Origin: Kitasatospora sp. NBC_00315
Lineage (GTDB): Bacteria > Actinomycetota > Actinomycetes > Streptomycetales > Streptomycetaceae
NCBI RefSeq assembly: GCF_041435095.1
Contig: NZ_CP108025.1
Span: 868,001-932,000 of the forward strand
DNA length: 64,000 nucleotides
Direction of reading: 5' to 3'
A program made the translations under genes and the position numbers. The notes under the pieces are model-generated. The model was given only the letters and a program-made list of their open reading frames with translations, was not told the DNA's origin and did not search any database. This document shows, piece by piece, positions 1 through 9,200 of the stretch; positions within the stretch are counted from its first letter, which is position 1; each line of letters begins with the position of its first letter.

Positions 1-334
1 CGTGGCCGGCCGCGTCGAGATCCAGGAGGTACTGCTTGCCCGCCATGTCGCCACGGCCCGTCAGCGGGTTGTAGACCCGGACCCCGGCGTCGAGGGCGGC
101 GCGACGGAAGGCGTCGTACTCCCGCTGGTAGTGCAGGACGGGCCCGCTGTTGCGCACCACGACCGCGTCGAATCGGCCCATCAGCGCCCGGGCTTCCAAC
201 GGGTGGCAGAGCGCGAGGTCGAAGTGCTCCCGCAACCGGGCGGTGAGCCGGGTGTCCTCGTCCCCGTAGCGACGTCCGTTGGCCGGGTAGGTGAGGTCGG
301 TGACGTACAGCAGGGACGGCCGGGCGGAGGTCAT
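1..334 (-). CDS. ATP-grasp-like protein, N-terminal part (runs off the window)
   Basis: Reading leftward from the ATG at 334, an open frame of 111 codons continues without a stop past the window edge. It begins MTSARPSLLYVTDLTYP, followed by stretches such as RYGDEDTRL, VVVRNSGPVLHY and NPLTGRGDMAGKQYLLDL. This alternating beta-alpha start, with an asparagine/lysine-rich patch before the expected nucleotide-binding lobe, resembles the pre-ATP-grasp region of RimK/glutathione-synthetase-like proteins. The catalytic part is outside the window, so the family call is tentative. It starts 58 bp after the stop of the phosphotransferase gene on the same strand, so the two are probably co-transcribed and act on the same small-molecule substrate. 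No strong Shine-Dalgarno sequence is seen. Confidence 0.5.
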   Translation of the reverse strand, partial: MTSARPSLLYVTDLTYPANGRRYGDEDTRLTARLREHFDLALCHPLEARALMGRFDAVVVRNSGPVLHYQREYDAFRRAALDAGVRVYNPLTGRGDMAGKQYLLDLDAAGH

Positions 335-392
335 GGGACAGGTCTCTCGGTCGTGGTCGGGGGGGGTGGCGTGGTCGGCGGGGGCTCCGGGG

Positions 393-1730
393 TCAGGCGC
401 AGGCCAGGGCGGCACGGATCTCGGTGGCGGGATCGCCCTCATGGTACGGACGCTCGGAGGTCTCGATGTTCTCCAGGAACTCCTGGTAGCGGAGCGCGTA
501 CGCGAGGTGCGCGAGCGGCTCGGCCAGCGTGAGAGCACGAGCCGGGTCGGAGCCCGGGGCGTGGACCGCCCAGGCCCGGGCCCAGGTGTCGGCGATCCGC
601 GCCCAGCACTCCTCGGAGACGAAGGCGCGTGGGCGCAGCCCGTCCAGTACGGGGTGGCCGAGGCAGCTGTCGGCGAAGTCCAGGAGGGTGGTGCGCCGCC
701 CGTCCGAACGCCAGTTGCCCGGGTGGAAGTCACCGTGGACGAAGGTCTCGGGCAGGCCGCAGGCGGCCAACTCCGCGACCAGTACGGGCAGGCGGTCGGC
801 CAGCGCGCGGGCCGCGGTGACCTCGTCCGCCGTCAGCCCGTCGGCGCCGGCACCGTTCAGCAGCCGGTGGACCCGGCCGGGCAGTGCGGCGGGCGCGCGG
901 TCGGGCAGCCCCGCCGCCGCGAGCGCGTCACTGCCGGCCAGCGCGGCCTGCGCGGCCACCAGGCGGGACACCACGTCCTCGACCGTCCGGGCGGAGGGCC
1001 CCCAGCAGTCCTCCCCCGGCACGTCGCCGAGCAGAACCCGGCGGCGCGCCGGATCAGCGGCGACGACCTCCGGGACGAGATCCGGATCGACGGCGCCGAG
1101 CAGACCGATGACGCCGGCCTCACAGGCGTTGAAGGCGGGGCTCGTGGTCTTCAGCCAGAGCGGACCCTGCGCGGCGGGTATCAGGAACAGGCCGGAGAGA
1201 TTCCAGCTCCGAATCTGCCGCACGGGCCCCTCCGGAGGGCGGCCGGCCGCGCGGGCGGCGGCGTCCGCCCAGTCGAGCGCGGCACGCAGGCCGTCCGAGG
1301 TGGCCCAGTCGGCCCGCCGCGCCGCTGGTCCCGACAGGGCGGCGGGCCCGGACCGAGCGGCGGGCCTGGTCAGGTCTTCCGGTGCGGACAGGGCCTCCGG
1401 TGCGGACAGGGCCTCCGGGTCGAGCGGGGCTTCCGGTTGGGGCCGCGCGGTGGGCCAGGCGTGGGCCGCTCCTGTCGGGAGGCGCCGGGCCGGCCGTTCC
1501 AGCGCCTCGGCGTGGAAGGTGGTGTGCCCCCCGCGCCCGCCGGCGCCGCCGGTGACGGCGGCCAGTCGCAGCACCGCCACCGGCACGCCGGAGGCGTCCC
1601 GGAGCCGGTCCGCGACCGGCCCCACCGCCGACCACCAGGGTTCCTCGACCGCGAACGGGCCGAGACTGCCGAGATACTCTCCCCGGTGGGTCAGGTGCGC
1701 GGTGACCGTACGTCCGTTCGTCTGATCCAT
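393..1730 (-). CDS. Phosphotransferase-fold protein (APH/choline kinase family)
   Basis: 445 aa from the ATG at 1730; an in-frame GTG at 1766 would add 12 residues that do not look conserved. The C-terminal half carries the aminoglycoside-phosphotransferase-type catalytic loop FVHGDFHPGNW and the metal-binding segment LLDFADSCLGHP, so an ATP-dependent small-molecule kinase is likely. The N-terminal half (about residues 1-75) is a separate NUDIX-like or unassigned domain rich in W and H. A low-complexity Ala/Pro/Ser linker built of repeated LSAPEA and SGPAA motifs lies at about residues 95-140, and its DNA is an internal 18-bp tandem repeat near 1368-1428. The substrate cannot be read from the sequence. 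It is first in a two-gene unit with the ATP-grasp-like gene downstream. Confidence 0.75.
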   Translation of the reverse strand: MDQTNGRTVTAHLTHRGEYLGSLGPFAVEEPWWSAVGPVADRLRDASGVPVAVLRLAAVTGGAGGRGGHTTFHAEALERPARRLPTGAAHAWPTARPQPEAPLDPEALSAPEALSAPEDLTRPAARSGPAALSGPAARRADWATSDGLRAALDWADAAARAAGRPPEGPVRQIRSWNLSGLFLIPAAQGPLWLKTTSPAFNACEAGVIGLLGAVDPDLVPEVVAADPARRRVLLGDVPGEDCWGPSARTVEDVVSRLVAAQAALAGSDALAAAGLPDRAPAALPGRVHRLLNGAGADGLTADEVTAARALADRLPVLVAELAACGLPETFVHGDFHPGNWRSDGRRTTLLDFADSCLGHPVLDGLRPRAFVSEECWARIADTWARAWAVHAPGSDPARALTLAEPLAHLAYALRYQEFLENIETSERPYHEGDPATEIRAALACA

Positions 1731-1934
1731 GGCGGCAGCGTGCCCCAGCCGGACGGCGGGCACCACCGGATTTCCGGCGAACGCGCCCCGCCCGGCGCGC
1801 GCCGCACTCCGAGCGCCCTGCGCAGGCGGCGCACGCGGCCGCCCAACCGGCGAACGCCCCGAGGACCGCCCCCGGCCGCGGGCCGCCCGTGCCGAGCGGG
1901 GCCGCCGTGTCGCCCGTCAGGCCGCCGGAGGGCG

Positions 1935-2822
1935 TCAGGCCGGGATCGGGACGGCCGTGCCGGAGACGCGGACCCGCTCCTCCCCCGCACGCAGCTCCAC
2001 CCGCAGCACGCCCGGCCGCCCCATGTCCGCGCCCTGGTGCAGGGTCAGCACGGCTGCCGACGGAACGGCGCCCAGATCACGGAGGTAGGCACCGAAGGCG
2101 GCGGCCGCCGCGCCGGTGGCCGGGTCCTCCACGACGCCGCCGACCGGGAACGGGTCGCGGACGTGGAAGGTCCGGTCGTCCTCGCGCCAGGCCAGTTGCA
2201 GGGTGGTCAGATCGCGGGCGGTCATGTAGGCCGCCAACCCGTCGAAGTCGTAGTGGAGGTCGGCCAGCCGGGACCGGTCGGCGACGACCAGCACCAGGTG
2301 GCGGACTCCGGCGTAGGCGAACCGGGGCGGCAGCGCCGGATCCAGCTCGGCGGCGGCCCAGCCGAGGAGGGCCAGCGCCTCGTCCACGTCCCCCCGCTCG
2401 GCCGGTTCGGTGTGCGGTGCCACGCTGGTCAGCGTGGCGCGCAGGACACCCGCCGGGTCCTCGTCGACCGCCACCGGCACCTCGCCGGCGAGGGTGCCGA
2501 AGACGTACTGCCCGGGACCGACTCGTTCGGCGAGCGCCACAGCTGCGGCCACGGTGGCGTGCCCGCAGAACGGCACCTCCCGCAGCGGGCTGAAGTACCG
2601 CACGTCGTAGGCCCTGGACGTGGCGGTCGGGCTGAGGAAGGCGGTCTCCGAGTAGCCGACCTCGGCCGCGACGGCGAGCATCCGGCCGGCCGAGAGCGCG
2701 GCCGCGTCCAGGACCACGCCGGCCGGGTTGCCTCCAGCCGGATCGGCGGCGAAGGCCGCGTATCGCAGGACCTCGGGAACCTCGGATGCCTCGGGTGTCG
2801 CTTCGGTCGTCTCGTTCGTCAT
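1935..2822 (-). CDS. PhzF-family isomerase/epimerase-like protein
   Basis: 295 aa from the ATG at 2822. It shows the PhzF fold signature: an N-terminal GNPAGVV segment with a catalytic-region glutamate in VGYSETAFL, the FSPLREVPFCGHATVAAA motif, and the C-terminal DPATGAAAAAFG motif. PhzF isomerises dihydro-hydroxyanthranilate in phenazine synthesis, but most relatives are of unknown substrate. No other phenazine genes are present here, so I infer a generic isomerase role. The gene is divergent from the MarR-type gene, with about 190 bp between starts, which suggests it could be the MarR target. Length matches the family (260-300 aa). Confidence 0.85.
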   Translation of the reverse strand: MTNETTEATPEASEVPEVLRYAAFAADPAGGNPAGVVLDAAALSAGRMLAVAAEVGYSETAFLSPTATSRAYDVRYFSPLREVPFCGHATVAAAVALAERVGPGQYVFGTLAGEVPVAVDEDPAGVLRATLTSVAPHTEPAERGDVDEALALLGWAAAELDPALPPRFAYAGVRHLVLVVADRSRLADLHYDFDGLAAYMTARDLTTLQLAWREDDRTFHVRDPFPVGGVVEDPATGAAAAAFGAYLRDLGAVPSAAVLTLHQGADMGRPGVLRVELRAGEERVRVSGTAVPIPA

Positions 2823-3008
2823 GACCGGTCGAACGCGACGGACGAACGCCGGATTCCCGGTCGGGGAAGGCGGCGCGCCGAAGAGCGGCCGGTCCACCCG
2901 CGCACCCGACGACCGGGCAACCGCGCCGCGTGTACGCGATACGCGATGCTGGGCTCCCGGCGGTTCGGCGCCGGGAGCGGAGTGTCCAGGAGAGACGGGC
3001 GGTGTCCG

Positions 3009-3680
3009 GTGGCGGACGACGGCGTGGCGGACGACGGCGTGGCGGATGACGAAGTGACGGACGGCGGCGCGACCCCGGCCCGCGGAGCAGTGGACGGCAG
3101 AGCAGTGGACGGCGGAGCAACCGACGGCACAGCGGACGACAGCGGAGCGGGCAGCAGCAGGAGTACCGGGAGTACGGGGAGCGGCGCGACCGACGGCGAC
3201 GGGATCTCGACCGCGGCTCAGGCGGCGGGGGACGGGCGGGTGCTGGCTTTCGGGCACCTGCTGGGGGCTGCCGCACGGCTGGAGCACATCCTGGGCCGGG
3301 CTGTGGAGGAGGCCTGCGGGATCAGCCACTCGGTCTTCGAGGTGCTGCTGGTGCTCGGTCGGGCGGGCAGGCCCGGGCTGCCCATGCGGGAGATCGGGCG
3401 GGAGCGAGTTCTGACCACGGGCGGGGTGACCAGGCTGGTGGACCGCATGGAGGCGGCCGGACTGGTCCGCCGTACCCAGCATCCGGAGGACCGCCGGGTG
3501 CAGCTGGTGACGCTGACCGAGCTGGGTGAGCAGACCTGCGTCCGGGCCGCCCGGGTGCACGCGGAGAACGTCCAGCACTACTTCCTGGACCGGCTGCCGC
3601 AGGCCGACCGCGACCGGTTCGTCCGGGATCTGCGGTTGCTGAGCCGAAGCGCGGGGGAATCACTGCCACGCCTGCGCTGA
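3009..3680 (+). CDS. MarR-family transcriptional regulator with low-complexity N-terminus
   Basis: The C-terminal 140 residues form a clear MarR winged helix: LPMREIGRERVLTTGGVTRL as the recognition region, then MEAAGLVRR and the wing HPEDRRVQLVTLT. MarR proteins bind DNA as dimers and usually respond to phenolic or oxidative ligands. The start is uncertain. I chose the GTG at 3009, 14 bp after an AGGAGAG stretch; the ATG at 2946 and several later GTGs are possible. The N-terminal 70 residues are an acidic D/G/A/V/S repeat (VADDG units) with no known fold, and the DNA there is a 15-bp tandem repeat. It is divergent from phzF-like and sits upstream of the metallo-hydrolase gene, whose upstream region has a palindrome that could be its operator. 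Confidence 0.8.
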   Translation: MADDGVADDGVADDEVTDGGATPARGAVDGRAVDGGATDGTADDSGAGSSRSTGSTGSGATDGDGISTAAQAAGDGRVLAFGHLLGAAARLEHILGRAVEEACGISHSVFEVLLVLGRAGRPGLPMREIGRERVLTTGGVTRLVDRMEAAGLVRRTQHPEDRRVQLVTLTELGEQTCVRAARVHAENVQHYFLDRLPQADRDRFVRDLRLLSRSAGESLPRLR

Positions 3681-3783
3681 CCGAACGGCACTCCTCCCGA
3701 GCTGCCCTTTCGGCGCAGCCGAGGGTGCGGGCGGGGGCCGGGCGGCGGAGTCTGGGCGGAAGACTGCACGACGGGCGCAATGC

Positions 3784-3812
3784 CTGATCGATCAGTTGCT
3801 GTTCGATCAGTT
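3784..3812. promoter_or_regulatory. Candidate operator: perfect 12-bp palindrome plus direct repeat
   Basis: CTGATCGATCAG at 3784-3795 is a perfect palindrome, and CGATCAGTT recurs 15 bp further on (3789-3797 and 3804-3812). It is the main AT-richer patch in the 329-bp gap between the MarR gene and the metallo-hydrolase gene; the rest of that gap shows nothing I can name. The position suits control of the downstream pair by the neighbouring MarR protein, but this is inference. Confidence 0.4.
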
Positions 3813-4009
3813 TCTTCACCCCTCCACGCGCGGCCCGGCACCCGAGGCGTAGCCGGCGCCCCGGCCCGAGCCCGGCGGATCCTGGACCGGACCACCCTCC
3901 GGGGCGCCGGTACCACCCCCGTCGAAACCACCACCGCGCATGCCACCGCAACCGCCCCCGCCGGCACCACGCCCCGAGCGCCGCCGCCGTCCGAGGAAGG
4001 ACCCGTCCC

Positions 4010-4819
4010 ATGAGCGCCCTCGACTTCCAGGTCATCGACAGCCCCGACAGCTCGCTCAACAAGACCGCCGTCCTGGTCACCGGCGAGAGGGAGGCCATGC
4101 TGATCGACGCCGGTTTCACCCGCTCCGACGGCCGCCGCCTGGTCGAGGCCGTCCACGCCACCGGCAAGAGGCTCACCACCGTCTTCGTCAGCCACGGCGA
4201 CCCGGATTTCTACTTCGGCGCCGAGGAGATCCAGGACGCCTTTCCCGACGCCCGCTTCCTCGCCCCGCACCTGGTGGTCGAGCACATCACGGAGACCTAC
4301 CCGGGCAAGCTGCAGACCTGGGCGCACCTGGGCGAGGAGCTCTCCACCCGGCTGGTGCTGCCCGAGATCCTCGTCGGGGACGAGCTGGACTTCGAGGGAC
4401 ACCGATTCGAACTGCGTGGCGCGGACTTCCATCTGCCGGACCGGCACTACCTCTGGCAGCACCAGCACCGCGCGCTGCTCGGCGGCGTCCTGCTCTTCGA
4501 GGGCCTGCACGTGTGGACCGCCGACACCCCCGCCCCCGAGCAGCGCGCCGCCTGGATCGACCTGCTCGACGGTATGGAGGCGCTCGATCCGCGGTTCGTG
4601 GTGGCCGGCCACCGCACTGCCGGCGCGCCCACGGACACCACAGCGATCCGGCACACCCGCGACTACCTGCGGGCGTTCGAGACCGAGGTCGGCAAAGCCC
4701 CCGACGCCGCCGCCGCGCAGGCGGCCCTGGAGGGGCTGTACCCCGACGCGGGCATGGTCCTCGCCGTCGAACTCGGCACGAAGGTCGCCAAGGGCGAGAT
4801 GTCGTGGGACCGACCGTGA
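4010..4819 (+). CDS. Metallo-beta-lactamase-fold hydrolase with degenerate metal motif
   Basis: 269 aa from the ATG at 4010, with AGGAAGG at a good distance upstream. The early strand ending MLIDAGF and the later VVAGHR are typical of the MBL fold. The first metal motif, normally HxHxDH, reads HGDPDF at about residues 62-67: the first His and the Asp are kept, but the second His is Asp and the last is Phe. Late ligands appear as H155/H157-like residues in LWQHQH and H in AGHRTAG. The protein may bind one metal or a different metal, as several MBL subfamilies do. Its stop overlaps the start of the SnoaL-like gene (GTGA), so the two are translationally coupled. Confidence 0.8.
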   Translation: MSALDFQVIDSPDSSLNKTAVLVTGEREAMLIDAGFTRSDGRRLVEAVHATGKRLTTVFVSHGDPDFYFGAEEIQDAFPDARFLAPHLVVEHITETYPGKLQTWAHLGEELSTRLVLPEILVGDELDFEGHRFELRGADFHLPDRHYLWQHQHRALLGGVLLFEGLHVWTADTPAPEQRAAWIDLLDGMEALDPRFVVAGHRTAGAPTDTTAIRHTRDYLRAFETEVGKAPDAAAAQAALEGLYPDAGMVLAVELGTKVAKGEMSWDRP

Positions 4820-5271
4820 CCACCACCCCGCCCACCGACCCACACAGCGCCGCCTCGCCCGTCGCCGCGCCGCCACCCTCCCACGCCCCGGCCGACGTGG
4901 TCCGGCGCCAGTACCTGGCCTCGGCCCACGGCGACCTCGCCGCCCTGCGGGCGACCCTCGCCGACGACGTCGAGTGGACCGAGATGGCCGGCTTCCCGCT
5001 CGCCGGGACGTACCGCACTCCCACCGGCGTCACCGCAGCGGTCATGGAGCGGCTGGCCGCCGACTGGGACGACTGGACCGCCCACGACGACACCTACGTG
5101 GTGGACGGCGAGAACGTCGTCGTGCTCGCCCGTTACACCGCGCGCAACCGGGCCACCGGCAAACCGCTCGCCGTCCGCGTCGCCCACCACTTCGTCGTCC
5201 GCGGCGGCCGGATCGTCCGGTTCGAGCAGTTCGCCGACACCGCGCTGGTACGCGAGGCGATGACCGGGTAG
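4816..5271 (+). CDS. SnoaL/NTF2-like protein
   Basis: 151 aa. The GTG at 4816 lies inside the stop of the metallo-hydrolase gene (4-bp GTGA overlap). The protein follows the NTF2-like cone fold: helix VVRRQYLASAHGDLAALRATLADDVEWTE, then the strand-rich segments VVDGENVVVLARYT and HHFVVRGGRIVRFEQFAD. Members of this fold are polyketide-cyclase-like, limonene-epoxide-hydrolase-like or ligand-binding proteins. The substrate cannot be told from sequence. Coupled translation to the MBL-fold enzyme implies that they act together, perhaps in detoxification of a small organic compound under the upstream MarR regulator. Confidence 0.8.
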   Translation: MTTTPPTDPHSAASPVAAPPPSHAPADVVRRQYLASAHGDLAALRATLADDVEWTEMAGFPLAGTYRTPTGVTAAVMERLAADWDDWTAHDDTYVVDGENVVVLARYTARNRATGKPLAVRVAHHFVVRGGRIVRFEQFADTALVREAMTG

Positions 5272-5300
5272 GCGCCGCACGAGCCCCGGCAGGCCCCGCC

Positions 5301-5358
5301 CGAGGAGCAGGCCCCCTCACCGGACAGCCCGAGGGGCAGGCCCCCTCACCGGACAGGG
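5301..5358. repeat. 29-bp tandem repeat, two copies
   Basis: Copies at 5301-5329 and 5330-5358 differ at three positions. The second copy ends in the hairpin at 5339-5362. Lies 30 bp after the stop of the SnoaL-like gene. Confidence 0.85.
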
Positions 5359-5362
5359 GGCC
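5339..5362. terminator. Hairpin downstream of the MBL/SnoaL pair
   Basis: GGCCCCC at 5339-5345 pairs with GGGGGCC at 5356-5362 across a 10-nt loop. There is no T-tract, which is common for terminators in very GC-rich actinomycetes. It could serve as a weak terminator or be only a by-product of the tandem repeat. Confidence 0.4.
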
Positions 5363-5470
5363 CTCACCCGAAAGGGGGAGCCTGCCGCGCCGCGCGCCCC
5401 GGAACCTCGACTCACCCGGGCCGCGCGGGCAGGCTGTCGCAGGCGTGGGAGAGCAGACGAGGAGCTGACC

Positions 5471-6724
5471 GTGAGCACAGGCAGGGACCGGGCGTTCGTG
5501 ATCGTGGGGGCGAGCCTGGCCGGGGCGAAGGCCGCCGAGGCGCTGCGGGAGGCGGGCCACGACGGCCCGGTCGTCCTGGTCGGCGAGGAGCGGGAGCGCC
5601 CCTACGAGCGGCCGCCGCTCAGCAAGGGCTATCTGCTGGGCACCAGCGAGCGGGAGAAGATCTTCGTCCACCCTCCGCAGTGGTACGCCGAGCACGACGT
5701 CACGCTGCGGCTCGGCACCGCCGTCACCGCGGTCGACCCGGCGGCGCACACCGTGAGCCTCGCCGACGGCGAGCGGCTCGGCTACGCCAAGCTGCTCCTC
5801 ACCACCGGCTCGTCGCCGCGTCGGCTGCCCGTTCCCGGCGCCGAACTCGCCGGAGTGCACTACCTGCGCCGGGTCGAGGACTGCGAACGGCTGAAGGCGG
5901 TGCTCCGCCCGGCTGCCAGGATCGTGGTGATCGGCGCCGGATGGATCGGCCTGGAGACGGCCGCCGCGGCCCGCGCGGCCGGTGCCGAGGTGACCGTCCT
6001 GGAGTCCGCCGAGCTGCCGCTGCTGCGGGTGCTGGGCCGCGAGGTCGCCGAGGTCTTCGCCGGGCTGCACCGCGACCACGGCGTCGACCTGCGCTTCGGC
6101 GTCCAGGTCGAGGCCCTCACCGGGGGTGCGGACGGCGTGGCGGGTGTCCGGCTGGCCGACGGCAGCACGGTCGCGGCCGATGCGGTCGTCGTCGGGATCG
6201 GCATCACCCCCAACACCGCCCTGGCCGAGGCGGCGGGCCTCACCGTCGACAACGGCGTACGGACGGACGAACGGCTGCGCACCTCCGACCCGGACGTCCA
6301 CGCCGCCGGCGACGTCGCCAACGCCTTCCACCCGCTGCTCGACAAGCACATCCGGGTCGAGCACTGGGCGAACGCGTTCAATCAGCCCCAGACCGCCGCC
6401 CGGGCGATGCTCGGCCAGGACGTGGTGTACGACCGGATCCCCTACTTCTTCTCCGACCAGTACGACCTCGGCATGGAGTACACCGGCCATGTCGAACCCG
6501 ACGGCTACGACCGGGTGGTGTTCCGAGGCGACGTCGCCGGCCGCGAGTTCATCGCCTTCTGGCTCTCCGGCGGCCGGGTGCTGGCCGGGATGAACGTCAA
6601 CGTCTGGGACGTCACCGACCCGATCCGCGAACTGGTCCGCTCCGGCCGACCGGTCGACCCGGCCGCCCTCGCCGACCCGGCCACCGACCTCGCCGACCTC
6701 GCCGACCTGCCCGACAAGCGCTGA
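5471..6724 (+). CDS. FAD/NAD(P)-dependent oxidoreductase (ferredoxin/rubredoxin reductase type)
   Basis: 417 aa from the GTG at 5471, with GAGGAG upstream. The N-terminal FAD-binding VIVGASLAGAKAAEALR, the central NAD-binding VVIGAGWIGLETAAAAR and the TSDPDVHAAGDVA segment that contacts FAD are all present, followed by the C-terminal reductase domain (PYFFSDQYDLGMEYTG). This matches class-I-like reductases that pass electrons from NAD(P)H to ferredoxins serving P450s or ring hydroxylases. No ferredoxin or P450 gene is adjacent, so the partner is unknown. The start was chosen for its ribosome binding site and because the FAD motif begins ten residues later. It is transcribed toward the hydrolase gene at 7002. 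Confidence 0.9.
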   Translation: MSTGRDRAFVIVGASLAGAKAAEALREAGHDGPVVLVGEERERPYERPPLSKGYLLGTSEREKIFVHPPQWYAEHDVTLRLGTAVTAVDPAAHTVSLADGERLGYAKLLLTTGSSPRRLPVPGAELAGVHYLRRVEDCERLKAVLRPAARIVVIGAGWIGLETAAAARAAGAEVTVLESAELPLLRVLGREVAEVFAGLHRDHGVDLRFGVQVEALTGGADGVAGVRLADGSTVAADAVVVGIGITPNTALAEAAGLTVDNGVRTDERLRTSDPDVHAAGDVANAFHPLLDKHIRVEHWANAFNQPQTAARAMLGQDVVYDRIPYFFSDQYDLGMEYTGHVEPDGYDRVVFRGDVAGREFIAFWLSGGRVLAGMNVNVWDVTDPIRELVRSGRPVDPAALADPATDLADLADLPDKR

Positions 6725-6844
6725 AGCGGCGCCTCGTCGAGTCACCTCGGCCTGCCGGAGGACCGAAGATCGGCGCGGCCCGGCCCGGGGCCCGGCGGTC
6801 GAGCAGGTCACCTGCCCGGGTGATCCTCGCGGGACCGGCCGGGC

Positions 6845-6884
6845 GCCGCCCCGGTCGCGGTGGTACCACCGCGACCGGGGCGGC
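6845..6884. terminator. Perfect 40-bp palindrome between convergent genes
   Basis: The 20-bp arms 6845-6864 and 6865-6884 are exact reverse complements with no spacer. In RNA from either strand this gives a very stable hairpin, so it fits a bidirectional terminator between the FAD reductase (+) and the hydrolase (-). Confidence 0.7.
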
Positions 6885-6954
6885 CGGCCATCGGTGGGCC
6901 GTCGCCATCGAGGAGGCTCGGGGCCTCTGTTCGACGGCGACGGCCCGGCCGACC

Positions 6955-6982
6955 CGCCTACCGCCTACCGCCTACCGCCTAC
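6955..6982. repeat. 7-bp tandem repeat, four copies
   Basis: CGCCTAC is repeated four times without change, about 20 bp beyond the stop codon of the minus-strand hydrolase gene. Confidence 0.9.
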
Positions 6983-7001
6983 CGCCGGCGACGGTCCGGC
7001 C

Positions 7002-7721
7002 TCACTTCAGGTGCCGGTCGTAGAACCGGCCCCCGTCCTCCACCTCGAACCACGGGGTGCCGACGTGCCCCCCGAGATTGGCGTGCAGGGTCTTCTCCTT
7101 GCTGCCGAAGGCGTCGAACAGGTCCAGGGCCCGCTGCCGGGGGTTCCCTTCGTCGTCCCACTGCAGCAGGAACAGCAGCGGGACGGTGATCTGCCGGGCC
7201 TCCTCGCGCTGGGCGCGGGGCACGTAACCCCCGGCGAAGAGACCGGCGGCCGCGATGCGCGGCTCGACCGCCGCCAGCCGGATGCCGACCGCGGTCCACC
7301 CCGAGTACCCGACCGGTCCGCCGATCTCGGGCAGTGACAGGAGGGCGTCCAGGGTGGTCCGCCAGTCCGGGACCGCCCTTTCGACCAGCGGGCCGATGAA
7401 GGACTCGAAGATCTCGTCGACCGGCTCGCCGGCCTGCATCGCCCGGCGGAGGTCGGCGCGGGCCTGCTCGTCGGCGGCGGACCGGGGCCGGTCACCGCAC
7501 CCGGGGGCGTCGATGGCGGCCACCGCGTAGCCGTTCGCCGCGTAGTGCCGGGCCCGGGCCACGAGTCGGGGTTCCCGCTTGGGCAGGCCGTTGTTGTGGG
7601 CCATCAGAATCAGCGGAGCCGGTGCGGATCCGGGCGTCCAGAGGGTGCCGGGGATCTCGCCGAGGGTGAATTCGCGTTCGACGACGCCGTCGTCGAGATG
7701 CTGTTCGGAAGTGAACTGCAT
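7002..7721 (-). CDS. Alpha/beta hydrolase, dienelactone-hydrolase-like
   Basis: 239 aa from the ATG at 7721, with GAAAGG ten bases upstream. The fold is recognisable from the LILMAHNNGLPK strand-loop, the nucleophile elbow GYSGWT (Ser in G-x-S-G), a late acid in LLQWDDEGN, and the C-terminal histidine in ANLGGHVG. Such enzymes hydrolyse esters or lactones in the cytosol. The elbow has Trp after Gly, which is unusual but seen in some uncharacterised actinobacterial members. It is divergent from the aldo/keto reductase gene across a 390-bp gap. Confidence 0.8.
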   Translation of the reverse strand: MQFTSEQHLDDGVVEREFTLGEIPGTLWTPGSAPAPLILMAHNNGLPKREPRLVARARHYAANGYAVAAIDAPGCGDRPRSAADEQARADLRRAMQAGEPVDEIFESFIGPLVERAVPDWRTTLDALLSLPEIGGPVGYSGWTAVGIRLAAVEPRIAAAGLFAGGYVPRAQREEARQITVPLLFLLQWDDEGNPRQRALDLFDAFGSKEKTLHANLGGHVGTPWFEVEDGGRFYDRHLK

Positions 7722-7890
7722 GGTCGTGCCTTTCGGGAGTGCTCGTGAACGGCGCTCCCGGACGACCTATCGCCCGACCGTGACCCCGGAGGAGAGCACC
7801 CATGTCGATACTGCGTTCACGGGTACCACCTCCTCGTTCTCTCGCACGGCCTCCGGAAGGCTAACAGTGGTCGCGGTGGTTGACCAGCGG

Positions 7891-7940
7891 GTTCCGGCGC
7901 AGGCACCGCGGCTCGGTTCCGGCGCAGGCACCGCGGCTCG
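7891..7940. repeat. Perfect 25-bp tandem duplication in a divergent promoter region
   Basis: 7891-7915 and 7916-7940 are identical. They lie in the 390-bp gap (7722-8111) between the divergent hydrolase and aldo/keto reductase genes. No clear promoter hexamers or other features could be assigned in this gap, apart from a TTGACC just before the repeat. Confidence 0.9.
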
Positions 7941-8111
7941 CCGCCCTGCCCGTGCACGTCGAGCGCGTCGCCCCGCTCCGCGGTCCTCCTGCTCCCGGCG
8001 CGCCCGCCCGCCGCTCGTGCGTCGAGGCGCCAGGCTGGGGCAGGCGAAGTGATCGGGTCGCGGCCCACCGGGCCGTACCACTGGAGCAGTTCAGCGGAAG
8101 GAGTGTGCGTG

Positions 8112-9089
<978 letters not shown>

Positions 9090-9127
9090 GGCGGGTCGTC
9101 AGGGGCCGCCCGGAAACGGGAACCCTT

Positions 9128-9162
9128 CTCCGCACCGCGGAACCCCGTTCCGCGGTGCGGAG
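9128..9162. terminator. Bidirectional hairpin terminator, 16-bp perfect stem
   Basis: The arm at 9128-9143 pairs exactly with 9147-9162 around a CCC loop. It sits between the convergent aldo/keto reductase (+) and SnoaL-like (-) genes, so it can end both transcripts. Confidence 0.85.
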
Positions 9163-9200
9163 GGTGGCCCCGGGCCCGGTGATCGCGAAACGCGGACGGG

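Noticed and set aside
1935-2822. Phenazine biosynthesis cluster
   Set aside because: Only a lone PhzF-family protein is present; no other phz genes accompany it.
291-3680. 1129-codon plus-strand open frame
   Set aside because: It is antisense to two clear genes for most of its length; only the C-terminal MarR part is real.
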